DNA from: Desulfococcus multivorans | GTDB lineage: Bacteria; Desulfobacterota; Desulfobacteria; Desulfobacterales; Desulfococcaceae | Direction of reading: 5' to 3' | DNA length: 64,000 bases | Assembly (NCBI RefSeq): GCF_001854245.1 | Contig: NZ_CP015381.1 | Coordinates: 1,771,001-1,835,000 of the forward strand | In this document: positions 1 to 11,581 of the stretch, one piece after another | How the letters are laid out: every line of letters begins with the position of its first letter | Numbering within the stretch: position 1 is the first letter of the stretch | The notes under the pieces: model-generated | Database searches by the model: none | What the model was told of the DNA's origin: nothing | The model's input: only the letters and a program-made list of their open reading frames with translations | Made by a program: the position numbers and the translations under genes

Positions 1-1548
1 GTTACCGGCTCAATGCACCTGATTACCAGCGAAACCGACCGTATTCTCCTCGACTGCGGTATGTTCCAGGGGCGGCGCAAGGAAAGCGACCGGAAGAACC
101 GGACCCTTCCCTTTGCACCCGAAATCCTGACCAACGTGGTTCTATCCCATGCCCACATCGATCATTCGGGACGTATCCCCATGCTGACCCGGGAAAAATT
201 CGCCGGGAGGATTATCTGCACCCGCGCCACCGCCGATGCATGCCAATATCTGCTGCCGGACAGCGCCTATATCCAGGAGTCGGATGCCAATTACCTCAAC
301 TACAAGACGGTGCGCGCCTCCCTCTCAAGGCTTCGTTCGGGTAACGGAACGCGGAAACTCAGCAGTCGGGAAATGAACGACATCAAGTCCCTCCTGAAAA
401 AAGATCGTCACGGACTCAATGTGGAGGCCATCAATGAGCTGATAGAAAAATATCGTCTGGAAGGCGTCGAGCCGCTCTACACCGTCGAGGAGGCGGAGCA
501 GTCTCTGGATGCCTTCGACGGCTATCCCTATGGTCACCCGGTCACCATCGGGATCAACACCTCCTGCACCTTCTATGAGGCCGGTCACATTCTGGGCTCG
601 GCGATTTCGATCATCAAGGCCCGGGAGAACGGTTCTCAATACACCATCGGCTATACCGGGGATATCGGGCGGTTCGACAAGCCCATCATCAAAGACCCGA
701 CCCTGAAGTTCAGGGAGGAAGATCGGAATCTTGACCTGCTCGTCATGGAGAGTACTTACGGTAATCGGCTCCACGAGCCGGTGGAGGATCTCAAGCCGCA
801 TCTCAAGCGGATTCTCCAGGAGACATGGGCACGAAAAGGATCGGTGGTTATCCCTTCATTCGCCTTTGGTCGTACCCAGGAGCTCATTTACGTCCTTCAC
901 GAACTTTACGACAATCATGAAATCGAACGCGTACCGGTCTATATCGACAGCCCGCTGGGCGTCAAGCTGACCCGCGTGTTCGGGGAGCATCCCGAGGTCT
1001 ACGACCAGGAAACCCAGGAGACTTTTCTTAAAAAAGGCAAGAACCCTTTCTCTTTCGGTCAGATCCGTTTCGTTCAGAGCGTCGAGGATTCCATGGCACT
1101 GATGCAGGAGACCCGACCTCATATCGTCATCGCCTCCTCCGGCATGTGCGAGGGGGGGCGTATTTTGCACCATCTGCGATACAAGATCCACAACCCCGAC
1201 AATACCATTCTCTTCGTGGGCTACATGGCGCAGCATACCCTGGGGCGGCGGATTCTGGAGCAGGGAGAGGCCTTTGAGGATTCGGGGAGGACGGGAGATC
1301 CGCCCGTCGTCAGGTTCCTCAACAAGGAATATCCCCTGCGGGCACATGTGGTGAGGCTCGGCGGCTTCAGCGGCCACGGCGATCAGAACGAGATGATGCG
1401 TTTCCTCAAAAAATCCAATCTGATCGTGAAACGCATTGCGGTGGTCCACGGCGAAGCGGAACAGTCCGCCGCCTTTGCGGATCGATTGTCGGCGGAAGGG
1501 TTCCAGGTGACGCTCCCCTATCAAGGACAGTCTATCTGGATCCGTTGA
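1..1548 (+). CDS. MBL-fold / beta-CASP metallohydrolase (RNA-processing type), 5' partial
   Basis: Metallo-beta-lactamase-fold protein of the RNase J / CPSF-73 superfamily, which in bacteria and archaea act as zinc-dependent RNA nucleases in the cytoplasm. Seen, counting from the first in-window Met at base 13: the zinc motif HAHIDH at residues 46-51, GDIGR and ESTYGNR further on, the beta-CASP segment around FAFGRTQELIYVL, and the C-terminal GFSGHGDQNEM motif of the RNA-specificity (RMMBL) domain. The frame is open to the window edge and the codons before base 13 read V-T-G-S, which fits the usual family start (...VTGSxH), so the true start lies just upstream. No signal peptide. Exact substrate cannot be read from the sequence; nuclease function is inferred from the family. 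Confidence 0.88.
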   Translation, partial: VTGSMHLITSETDRILLDCGMFQGRRKESDRKNRTLPFAPEILTNVVLSHAHIDHSGRIPMLTREKFAGRIICTRATADACQYLLPDSAYIQESDANYLNYKTVRASLSRLRSGNGTRKLSSREMNDIKSLLKKDRHGLNVEAINELIEKYRLEGVEPLYTVEEAEQSLDAFDGYPYGHPVTIGINTSCTFYEAGHILGSAISIIKARENGSQYTIGYTGDIGRFDKPIIKDPTLKFREEDRNLDLLVMESTYGNRLHEPVEDLKPHLKRILQETWARKGSVVIPSFAFGRTQELIYVLHELYDNHEIERVPVYIDSPLGVKLTRVFGEHPEVYDQETQETFLKKGKNPFSFGQIRFVQSVEDSMALMQETRPHIVIASSGMCEGGRILHHLRYKIHNPDNTILFVGYMAQHTLGRRILEQGEAFEDSGRTGDPPVVRFLNKEYPLRAHVVRLGGFSGHGDQNEMMRFLKKSNLIVKRIAVVHGEAEQSAAFADRLSAEGFQVTLPYQGQSIWIR

Positions 1549-1611
1549 CGCCCGTAGCGGCGGGGGCAACCGGCGAAACTTATCTTATTTGCAGGAAAGG
1601 AATAGCGCTTC

Positions 1612-2100
1612 ATGGAGACCATTGAATACCGTCCCATCGGCATCATCCACACCCCCTTCAACTGCCCGGAGGGAACTCCGATTCAGCCGCCCGGCGGCCT
1701 CGATCATTGCGGGGTGGTGGAGGTCTTCTCCGAATTTCACGAAGGGCTTCGGGACGTCGAGGGGTTTTCCCATCTTATCCTGCTATACCATTGTCACCTT
1801 GCCGGGGCCGCCCGTCTGACGGTCATGCCGTTTCTGGACGACGCCGCTCACGGGCTCTTCGCGACCCGGGCCCCGGCCCGGCCCAACGCCATAGGGCTTT
1901 CGGTGGTGCGCCTCCTCCGGGTCGAGGAAGGGCGTCTCTACATTCGGGAGGTGGACATCGTCGACGGCACGCCGCTTCTCGACATCAAACCCTACGTCCC
2001 GAAATTCGACAGCCGGTCGCCCGAGCGGACCGGATGGCTCGAGAAACAGGCTCACCGGACCGAACAGGCTCGGGATGACGGACGGTTTTCAGATCGATAA
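1612..2100 (+). CDS. trmO: tRNA (N6-threonylcarbamoyladenosine37-N6)-methyltransferase TrmO family
   Basis: 162 aa. TrmO (YaeB/TsaA/VirR family) uses S-adenosylmethionine to methylate t6A37 in tRNA-Thr(GGU). Seen: an N-terminal beta-strand block typical of the family (EYRPIGIIHTPF), the signature RPNAIGLSVV at about residues 93-102 and the DIKPYVPKFD motif near residue 125, both hallmark SAM-barrel segments. The start follows an AGGAAAGG ribosome-binding site. It lies 63 bp after the metallohydrolase gene and converges on the next gene with only 6 bp between. The length is at the short end of the family: the C-terminal extension of E. coli TrmO is absent, as in many single-domain homologues. 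Confidence 0.85.
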   Translation: METIEYRPIGIIHTPFNCPEGTPIQPPGGLDHCGVVEVFSEFHEGLRDVEGFSHLILLYHCHLAGAARLTVMPFLDDAAHGLFATRAPARPNAIGLSVVRLLRVEEGRLYIREVDIVDGTPLLDIKPYVPKFDSRSPERTGWLEKQAHRTEQARDDGRFSDR

Positions 2101-2106
2101 AAAACG

Positions 2107-2508
2107 TCACGATTTCGTTTTTTTGAATTTTTCCTGTATCTTGGCAAAAAGCTCCCGCTGTTCCTGTTCTTTTCGGGACTGGAATTTTTCAATACGATCC
2201 TTGAAATCCTTGCGGCTCGACTGGAATTTTTCGAGCTCGTCCTTGAGGGAGGTGCCCTCGATATTTTGGGGAATCTCCTCGATTTTGATGTGGTTCCGGA
2301 CGAACAGGCGGATCCCGAAAGGGCCTTCGACCATCTCGATGATCTGTGCGTCGTGAAGCTTGTTGCAGATCAGGTGCCCTTGTTCCAGGGAAAACTTCAG
2401 AAGGTCGCAGACTTCCGAGATGGACGGTGCCTCCACTCCGGTGTGAGAGAGTACCCGGATGGCGGAGACGATGAGATGGGATTGGGAATAAAAGTCTTTT
2501 TTCTGCAT
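2107..2508 (-). CDS. hypothetical winged-helix / coiled-coil protein
   Basis: 133 aa, not assigned to a named family. The N-terminal ~75 residues look like a winged-helix DNA-binding fold (helix-rich start SHLIVSAIRVLSHTG, then SISEVCDLLKFSLEQGHLI as a possible recognition segment, then a short beta wing). The C-terminal ~50 residues are a highly charged coiled coil rich in Lys, Glu and Gln. It is transcribed away from eno, so the 240-bp gap upstream is a divergent control region. A DNA-binding regulatory role is an inference from fold impression only; no catalytic motif is visible. Confidence 0.6.
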   Translation of the reverse strand: MQKKDFYSQSHLIVSAIRVLSHTGVEAPSISEVCDLLKFSLEQGHLICNKLHDAQIIEMVEGPFGIRLFVRNHIKIEEIPQNIEGTSLKDELEKFQSSRKDFKDRIEKFQSRKEQEQRELFAKIQEKFKKTKS

Positions 2509-2624
2509 GCTCCTTCGGTCCTTACTGGTTTCACTTTTGTTTGGCTTGTATGGACTTGACCCAGGCAGACTAACATTTTTTCAAGGGGTTTTGTCAATTT
2601 AAAATGAGGGGGTCCAACCGTGGC

Positions 2625-2666
2625 TTGACATCAAATCCGGAGGAGAGTACAAATTGACGATTGTAC
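2625..2666 (+). promoter_or_regulatory. candidate eno promoter with GTACAA/TTGTAC palindrome
   Basis: TTGACA at 2625-2630, a 17-bp spacer and TACAAA at 2648-2653 form a plausible sigma-70-type promoter for enolase. The -10 region overlaps an inverted repeat GTACAA (2647-2652) / TTGTAC (2661-2666) that could bind a dimeric regulator. No transcription data; moderate-to-low support. Confidence 0.4.
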
Positions 2667-2715
2667 CGACAGCGATCAGATCATCAAGATTGAGAGACAC
2701 ACCGCACGTTTTTGA

Positions 2716-4026
<1,311 letters not shown>

Positions 4027-4114
4027 CTGATTATTCCGCCGTCCCGCCGTCGGGGCACATTGGGCCGGCATGAGCCGACCCGATGACGACCGACGCCGAC
4101 AAATCCATACCTGT

Positions 4115-4143
4115 TTGACAATATAAATGGAAATCGATTTGAT
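4115..4143 (+). promoter_or_regulatory. candidate pyrG promoter
   Basis: TTGACA (4115-4120), 17-bp spacer, TTTGAT (4138-4143). It would start transcription near 4150, leaving a leader of about 78 nt that contains the hairpin described next. Confidence 0.45.
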
Positions 4144-4165
4144 CGGTGAACATGAGAATTCAACG

Positions 4166-5892
<1,727 letters not shown>

Positions 5893-5902
5893 TCCGGGGA
5901 GA

Positions 5903-6634
5903 TCAATTTGCCGACAGGACCCGGCGGGCCTCCTCGCGGCCGCTCGGGGTTAAAAAGGCGGTCTCGAGAAGGTGGTTCAGCTTTTCCTCGGTGACGGCGT
6001 TTTTCTTCAGCTGCTCCGACAGATTTTCGATAAGGTCGGCGTCGTAGACGACCTTGAAGTTGAGCGTCTCCTCGGACCGCGGATGGTGGTGGTGACCCAC
6101 GATGTCACAGACCTCCTCGATGAGTTCGGTCTCGGCTCCCAGCTTTTCCAGGATCGACCGCGCGATGGGAGGTCCCTCCTTTTCCTGATGGACGGCGGCG
6201 GTGCTGCCGTGACGCCGTTCCGCCTCGTGGATGCCGATGTCATGGAGGTAGGCCGCCGACATGATGACGGCGATGTCCGCGTCCTCCTGTTTTCCGATGG
6301 CCTCCGCATACCGGGCCACTCGGGTGGCGTGTCCGATTCGCTTGAAATCCGTTTTGAAATAACGCTTCATCTCTACGGCCACCCGATCCTTGAGCAGGCT
6401 GTCCCGTTGGGCCAGCAACTCGGGGGCGAGGTCTCCAATGCACTGCTTGGCATACTTACAGTAGGCAGCGCATCCGAAGTCCATCCTGGGGTTGGGAAAC
6501 CGATGCCCGCAGTGCTCGCATTTTCGGGCCGAGTCGTCCTTGAAAAACTCCACATTCCCTCCGCATTCAGGGCATTTCACCTCGTAGATGGCATCCTCTT
6601 TCCAGTATTGGGTATCCTGTCCCGGACATTTCAT
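5903..6634 (-). CDS. HD-domain phosphohydrolase with N-terminal zinc-ribbon
   Basis: 243 aa cytosolic protein. Residues ~20-66 hold Cys pairs CPECG and CEHCG followed by CAAYCKYAKQC, which look like a zinc ribbon plus a second Cys cluster. Residues ~100-200 form an HD domain: HATRVARYAEAI (first His), YLHDIGIHE (the HD pair) and GHHHHP. HD proteins are metal-dependent phosphohydrolases, often acting on nucleotides; the substrate here is unknown. The Cys-rich front end joined to an HD domain is seen in anaerobic deltaproteobacteria, where such proteins may respond to redox or metal status (inference). It is transcribed towards pyrG and shares an upstream region with the next, divergent gene. 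Confidence 0.75.
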   Translation of the reverse strand: MKCPGQDTQYWKEDAIYEVKCPECGGNVEFFKDDSARKCEHCGHRFPNPRMDFGCAAYCKYAKQCIGDLAPELLAQRDSLLKDRVAVEMKRYFKTDFKRIGHATRVARYAEAIGKQEDADIAVIMSAAYLHDIGIHEAERRHGSTAAVHQEKEGPPIARSILEKLGAETELIEEVCDIVGHHHHPRSEETLNFKVVYDADLIENLSEQLKKNAVTEEKLNHLLETAFLTPSGREEARRVLSAN

Positions 6635-6755
6635 GGGCTGATCCTCCTTCAGGCATCGCCTCCGGCGCTGTCGGACTGCCTCCGGCGGCCTTGGATTTTT
6701 CCGTTATGAGATTATCTCTATGATCAGAATCTTACAGGATAACTATGAGCATTGG

Positions 6756-6771
6756 TTTGACTTAAATCAAA
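6756..6771. promoter_or_regulatory. candidate FNR/HcpR-like box
   Basis: TTTGACTTAAATCAAA, a 16-bp near-palindrome with one mismatched pair. It shares the TTGACTTA core with the clear HcpR-type box at 45207-45222. It lies between two divergent genes, about 30 bp before the gene at 6801, so either could be controlled. Confidence 0.35.
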
Positions 6772-6800
6772 TCTCGTGCGAATTGAACGACGGGTGAGTC

Positions 6801-7136
6801 ATGACGAAGTCGAAAGGCAAACAGCGATTCGTGTCGGAGCCCATCGCACCGATGGGTGACAACTTCGATTCGGAGCCCATGGCGGCGGGGGGGCCGGGGT
6901 TGCCCCCCGCATTTGCCTGGCGGGGCCAGACCCTTGCCATCGCGGGGGTTCGTCGTGTATGGCGGGACACCGGTTTCTGCCGTCACGGCAGCAAAGAACG
7001 CTATGTGCGGAAGCACTGGTTCGAGGTGGTGACTACGGACAAGCGGACGGCGAGGATCTATTTTGACCGGCAACCCCATGGCCCTAAACCGGTTTCCCGG
7101 TGGTGGCTATTCAGCATCGACGACGGCGCCGACTGA
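6801..7136 (+). CDS. DUF6504-type small cytosolic protein
   Basis: 111 aa. Visible traits: N-terminal SEPIAPMGDNFDSEP, FAWRGQTLAIAGVRRVWRDTG, KHWFEVVTTDKRTARIYFDRQP, and a C-terminal WWLFSIDD. This arrangement of beta strands resembles DUF6504, a family of unknown function found widely in bacteria, often near DNA polymerase IV or repair genes elsewhere. No such neighbour is present here. No signal peptide or metal motif. The start has a weak ribosome-binding site (GGGTGAG). Family assignment is from memory of the motif pattern. Confidence 0.6.
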   Translation: MTKSKGKQRFVSEPIAPMGDNFDSEPMAAGGPGLPPAFAWRGQTLAIAGVRRVWRDTGFCRHGSKERYVRKHWFEVVTTDKRTARIYFDRQPHGPKPVSRWWLFSIDDGAD

Positions 7137-7159
7137 AGACCGGGGTCAACCTTCCATTT

Positions 7160-7813
7160 CTACAGCCCTCTGGGTATCAGTGGTATTTCCATACGAGCCT
7201 TCCTTCCTTCACCGGCATAGTCCACCACCAGTGCTTTGGGATTCGGAATGTTCGGCAGAAAGGCGCTGCCTTCCACCGTGCCTCCGGGTGCCAGTTCGAC
7301 GTTCTTCAGAATGCGAAACATGAATTCACGTCTGGCCTCGGCCGTCCTTCCGGCAGAGGAGGTTGTCCTGGCGTTGGAAAGAACGCTCAAGACGGTTCCG
7401 CCGCAGGGCACGAAGGTGGCTGCCGCTATGCCGGCCGCTTTTCCGGTGACATCGCCGGCCACCGAAGTGATGACATTCGGGGGGGAGGTGATTTGTTCGT
7501 AGATCCCGGCGGAATCCACGTAGCGTCCCGTTCGATTCAGTAGCTTGACGTTTTGCACCGTGAGAATTTCCGGGCTGCGATTTTCGATTTCCATAATATA
7601 CTCACGCCAGCCGGGATCCCTGATGAGCGTATTGTCATCGCCCGGCTCAGCGATTCTGATCAAGGCCGCCGCCAGGTCGACAGAAGCCATCCGGACCAGC
7701 GTTACCCTTGTCTCGCCGCCCGACGCCAATGACGCCTTTGATCCGGTACAGCCGGGGAGCATTGAAATGAGGGTGATAACGGACAGGATAAAACAGGCAC
7801 GCACTGAAATCAT
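7160..7813 (-). CDS. putative lipoprotein, unknown function
   Basis: 217 aa. The N-terminus is a lipoprotein signal peptide: a hydrophobic stretch ending in MLPGC (lipobox, Cys at about residue 22), so the mature protein should be membrane-anchored outside the cytoplasm. A glycine/alanine-rich segment near residues 115-150 (VAGDVTGKAAGIAAATF) may insert into or associate with membrane. The rest is beta-rich without recognised catalytic residues. The start is preceded by AAGGAATC. It converges with the preceding gene (23-bp gap). No function assigned. Confidence 0.65.
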   Translation of the reverse strand: MISVRACFILSVITLISMLPGCTGSKASLASGGETRVTLVRMASVDLAAALIRIAEPGDDNTLIRDPGWREYIMEIENRSPEILTVQNVKLLNRTGRYVDSAGIYEQITSPPNVITSVAGDVTGKAAGIAAATFVPCGGTVLSVLSNARTTSSAGRTAEARREFMFRILKNVELAPGGTVEGSAFLPNIPNPKALVVDYAGEGRKARMEIPLIPRGL

Positions 7814-8174
7814 GATTCCTTAAACCAGAAAATACACCCCGTGGGGCATCAGAGATACAGCACCAATCTGCCGGACTGTAAGGCTGAATCCAACCCTATC
7901 ATGGAAAATCCCGCCCCGCCATCGTTAAAAAAAATCCAATACTGGAAGAAGGTTTTATTGTCAATGCCGACCACGATCGGGCGTTTCGAAAATCCGTTTT
8001 GCCGACGGTGTCCCCGGATGGACGGCACTTGGGTGCGCAGATGACGCTTGAGAACGGCGAACGCGCAACCATAAAAGGGTGACATTATACCTTGACAGGT
8101 TTCGGCCGGGGTGCCAAGGAAGTCGCATGATATCAACAGGGTGGTGCGGCGATTTCGGAAAAACGGAAAAAGCG

Positions 8175-8669
8175 ATGAGGAGAAATGCATTGGTGAAACG
8201 ATGGACGGCGTTGGCCGTGCTGCTGGTCGTTATAGCGGTGACCGTATCGTGCGGGACGATTCTTTACCCCGAACGTCGTGGACAGAAGATGGGCAGGATC
8301 GACGCCGGTGTCGCGGTGCTGGATGGTATTGGGCTTCTTTTCTTTATCGTACCCGGCGTCGTTGCGTTTGCAGTGGATTTTGCCACCGGCGCCATATTCC
8401 TGCCGGGGAGCCGGGCCGGTCTGGATATCCGCCCCCGGGATCCCGAGGCGTCCAGGGTGATCGTAAAAGTCCGGAGACCGGTCACCCGTCATCAACTGGA
8501 GACGCTGTTGTCTCGGAGAACCGGACAGGCGGTGGTGCTGTCGGCGCCTGGGGTGACGGCGGCCAGGATGTCCGGAGAAGATGCGTTTGTCTGGGGGGCC
8601 GTGGCCGACATCATGACACCGGAGCAGTTCTCCTGTTTTGACGATGGCCCGATGGTGGTGATGCGGTGA
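8175..8669 (+). CDS. YceK/YidQ-like lipoprotein
   Basis: 164 aa from the ATG chosen; a start at the TTG or GTG 15-18 bp downstream fits better with the AGGAG at 8178-8182 and gives a cleaner signal peptide, so the start is uncertain. Seen: hydrophobic signal ending in TVSCG (lipobox) and then GTILYPERRGQ, GRIDAGVAVLDGIGLLFFIVPG and AFAVDFATGAIFLP, a pattern of small bacterial lipoproteins related to YceK/YidQ. The C-terminal ~70 residues add a short beta-rich tail. Function of the family is unknown; envelope location is inferred. Confidence 0.65.
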   Translation: MRRNALVKRWTALAVLLVVIAVTVSCGTILYPERRGQKMGRIDAGVAVLDGIGLLFFIVPGVVAFAVDFATGAIFLPGSRAGLDIRPRDPEASRVIVKVRRPVTRHQLETLLSRRTGQAVVLSAPGVTAARMSGEDAFVWGAVADIMTPEQFSCFDDGPMVVMR

Positions 8670-8682
8670 CTGGGTTGCCGCA

Positions 8683-9846
8683 TCATGGATGAAAAGGACA
8701 TCCAATGGCCTTGCCGTCGGGGGCAAAAAAGTGAAGGTTGCCGGAGTTGATGCTGAGGCGCAGGGGCTCCCCGTGCCGTAATGGCCGGTGGCCCCGGAGT
8801 ACGGCGGAAAGGATCGGCGTTTCCGTGACGGCGGTGAATGGGGTTTGGGCGTCGAATGCGACCGTGGTCACTTCGGCGGCGGCGTGGAGAATGGTTTCAT
8901 GACCCAGGGATTCGGTGGCCCGCACCGCCGCCGGGATGCCGGCGTCATCGTGCTCATCGGCGAGAGAGATCCCTTCGGGGCGGATGCCGACGAGGAGCTC
9001 TCGGCCGATCCATGCCTCGAGGGTCGGACATCGGGAAAAAATATCGTCGGGCAGGGCCAGCCTGAACCTGTTTATTCGGGCGGCGAGGCCGTTGTCGTCG
9101 GAAGCCAGTTCAGCCCGGAGAATGTTCATGCCCGGGCTGCCGATGAAGCCGGCCACAAAGACGCTGGCGGGGCGCTCGTAAAGCGCTTGGGGCGGCGCCG
9201 TCTGCTCGAGTTTTCCAGACCGCATCACTGCCACTCGTTGCCCCATTGTCATGGCTTCGACCTGGTCGTGAGTGACGTAAAGGGTGGTGACCCTGAGGCG
9301 TGCCTGAAGGGCGGCGATATCGGTTCGGATCTGGATCCTCAGCCGAGCGTCGAGGTTGGAGAGCGGTTCGTCCATCAGGAAGACGTCGGCGTCGCGGACA
9401 ATGGCTCGGCCCATGGCCACGCGCTGGCGCTGGCCCCCGGACAGGGTTTTCGGCCGCCGGTCCAGCACCGGCGAGAGGCCGAGCATCTCAGCCGTTTTCG
9501 AAACCCGCCGTGCAATTTCCCTGCGCGGCAGCTTCTGCATCCGCAGCGGGAATTCCAGGTTTCGGCGGACCGTCATGTGGGGATATAGGGCGTAGTTTTG
9601 GAATACCATTGCCACATTGCGTTGCTGGGGCGGCAGGTCGTTCACCACCCGGCCGCCGATGCGGATTTCGCCGTCGCTTACCATCTCAAGCCCCGCCGCC
9701 ATGCGGAGCACCGTGGATTTCCCGCATCCCGACGGCCCTACCAAAACCAGGAATTCACCATCCCGAACCTCAAGATCCAGGTGGTCGACGACCGGGGTCT
9801 CACCGTCATAGTATTTCTTCACCTGGTCGAAAACGATCGATGCCAT
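8683..9846 (-). CDS. sugar-type ABC transporter ATP-binding protein (MalK/UgpC class)
   Basis: 387 aa. Energises import through the two permeases encoded just upstream. Seen: Walker A GPSGCGKST (about residues 36-44), Q-loop QNYALYPHMTV, signature LSGGQRQRVAMGRAIV, Walker B DVFLMDEP, switch His in TLYVTHDQVEAMT, and a C-terminal regulatory TOBE/OB-type domain (~residues 240-385) typical of carbohydrate importers. A TTG nine bases upstream would overlap the permease stop, but the ATG chosen has AAGG upstream. Last gene of the four-gene operon. Substrate is not predictable; glycerol-3-phosphate, maltose-type sugars or polyols are all possible. Confidence 0.93.
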   Translation of the reverse strand: MASIVFDQVKKYYDGETPVVDHLDLEVRDGEFLVLVGPSGCGKSTVLRMAAGLEMVSDGEIRIGGRVVNDLPPQQRNVAMVFQNYALYPHMTVRRNLEFPLRMQKLPRREIARRVSKTAEMLGLSPVLDRRPKTLSGGQRQRVAMGRAIVRDADVFLMDEPLSNLDARLRIQIRTDIAALQARLRVTTLYVTHDQVEAMTMGQRVAVMRSGKLEQTAPPQALYERPASVFVAGFIGSPGMNILRAELASDDNGLAARINRFRLALPDDIFSRCPTLEAWIGRELLVGIRPEGISLADEHDDAGIPAAVRATESLGHETILHAAAEVTTVAFDAQTPFTAVTETPILSAVLRGHRPLRHGEPLRLSINSGNLHFFAPDGKAIGCPFHP

Positions 9847-9851
9847 ATGCT

Positions 9852-10682
9852 TCAACCTTTAATGGCTGAGGCGGCAACGCCGCGTACGAAGCCGCGCTGA
9901 AAGATCAGGAATATCGCGATCACCGGTGCCGCCATCATCACGCCAAAAGCGAGGATGTCGCCCCACGCCGGCGGGGGGAGGGTGTGGAAGGCGGCGATGG
10001 CCACCGGTAGGGGACGTACCCGCGGGCCGATGGTGATCATCATGGGCCAGAGATAGGACCCCCACCAGATCAGAAACGACAAGATCGCCGCAGCAGCGAA
10101 CGCCGGCCCGGCATTGGGTGCGATGATTCCGAAGAATATGTGCAGCGTACCGGCGCCGTCGAGGCGCGCCGCCTCCTCCAACTCCCGGGGCAGGTCGATG
10201 AAGAAGGTATAGAAGAGAACGATGGAGAAGGCGTTGGCGATGAAGGGCAGAATTTGAGCCGTATAGGTGTCGCGCAGGCCGAGGATGGATACGCCATAGA
10301 AAAGGGGCACTGCGATAGCCTCGAAGGGAAGGATCATGAGCGCCAGAACGAGATTGAAGCAAAGCTCGCGGCCTCGCCAGCGGAGGCGCGCAAAAGCGTA
10401 TGCGGCCATGGAATTGACGATCAGGCCGCAGACGACGATCGTGCCGTTGATAAAAAGTGAGTTGAACAGAAATCGGAGAAAGTCGGTGCGAGCGAAGACG
10501 TCTGCGTAGTTCTTCAGGGAGGCGTCCGTCGGTATGAAGGCGGCCGTGGTGCCGGCCTCCACCAACACCCGATCGTCCGGCTTGAAGCTGCCCGCCGTCA
10601 TTATGGCCACCGGCGCCAGAAAGAGCAGGGCCGCCGTCGTGAGCGTCATGTACGTCAGTGTCGGCGCCAGGATCCGCTTCAT
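9852..10682 (-). CDS. sugar-type ABC transporter permease (MalG/UgpE class)
   Basis: 276 aa inner-membrane protein with about six transmembrane helices. Seen: an N-terminal helix (TLTTAALLFLAPVAIM), then a periplasmic loop, and the EAA-type cytoplasmic loop ELEEAARLDGAGTLHIFFGIIAPNAGPA that docks on the ATPase. The start ATG overlaps the stop of the upstream permease gene in an ATGA arrangement, showing translational coupling. It belongs to the binding protein-permease-permease-ATPase operon. Confidence 0.92.
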   Translation of the reverse strand: MKRILAPTLTYMTLTTAALLFLAPVAIMTAGSFKPDDRVLVEAGTTAAFIPTDASLKNYADVFARTDFLRFLFNSLFINGTIVVCGLIVNSMAAYAFARLRWRGRELCFNLVLALMILPFEAIAVPLFYGVSILGLRDTYTAQILPFIANAFSIVLFYTFFIDLPRELEEAARLDGAGTLHIFFGIIAPNAGPAFAAAAILSFLIWWGSYLWPMMITIGPRVRPLPVAIAAFHTLPPPAWGDILAFGVMMAAPVIAIFLIFQRGFVRGVAASAIKG

Positions 10683-11581
10683 TCCGTTTCCCGTTTCGGA
10701 TGCGTCAACCGTCTCTGAACCCATGTTACCCCCATCACCAGGACAAAGAAGACCACGGTCATGGCGCTGGCCCGGGCCACTTGCCGGCGGGTGAAGACGG
10801 CCTGGACCATTTCGTACATCACCGTGGTGGTGGCGTTATCCGGGCCCCCGCGCGTCATGATCTGCACCTGGTCGAACAGTCGGAAGGCGAGGATGGTGGT
10901 GATCATCATGACGAAGAGGAGAGGATTTCGCAACTGGGGCAGCGTGATATGCCGAAAGCGATGCCAGACCCCTGCGCCGTCCAGGGCAGCGGCTTCATAG
11001 AGGGCTTTTGGAATTCCCTGGAGACCGGCGAGGAGGATCACCATCTGAAACCCCGATCCCTGCCATATGGAAAGAAGCATGATGGACGGCAGCGCCAGGA
11101 CGGGATCGCGCAGGAAATCCCGGGCCGTCCATCGGCCGCCGGTGAGCAGATGCAGAAACGCGTTCATCATTCCTTCAGGGCCGGGGGCGTAAATCAGTAT
11201 CCAGACGACTGAAACCAGCGACATGGGAAAGACCACGGGCATGAAGAAGATGGCCCGGAAAACGACAGTGCCTCGAACACCCAGGTTCACGATCAGGGCA
11301 AGACCCAGGGCCAAAGCCGTCTGCAGCGGCACCACCGCCGATGCGAAAACGAAGGTGTTGGCGAGGGCGCGGTTGAAATCAGGATCGGTGAAGATACGCT
11401 GGAACTGCTTGACGCCGACAAAAGTGATGGGGAGGGGGGAGCCGAGGCGCAGATTGGTGAAGGAAAAGACCAGCGCCGCTATAAAGGGCGTGAAGATGAA
11501 AAGGATCAACCCGAGCATGGCCGGGCCTGCCATGATCAGCGCGGCGGGGGTCTGTTCGCCGAATCTGAAACGTCCTCTCAT
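10679..11581 (-). CDS. sugar-type ABC transporter permease (MalF/UgpA class)
   Basis: 300 aa, about six membrane helices beginning with PAALIMAGPAMLGLILFIF. The EAA loop reads ALYEAAALDGAGVWHRFRHITLPQLRNPL, matching the partner-docking loop of carbohydrate importers. The start overlaps the stop of the binding-protein gene (ATGA), and its own stop overlaps the next start, so all three are translationally coupled. Confidence 0.92.
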   Translation of the reverse strand: MRGRFRFGEQTPAALIMAGPAMLGLILFIFTPFIAALVFSFTNLRLGSPLPITFVGVKQFQRIFTDPDFNRALANTFVFASAVVPLQTALALGLALIVNLGVRGTVVFRAIFFMPVVFPMSLVSVVWILIYAPGPEGMMNAFLHLLTGGRWTARDFLRDPVLALPSIMLLSIWQGSGFQMVILLAGLQGIPKALYEAAALDGAGVWHRFRHITLPQLRNPLLFVMMITTILAFRLFDQVQIMTRGGPDNATTTVMYEMVQAVFTRRQVARASAMTVVFFVLVMGVTWVQRRLTHPKRETE

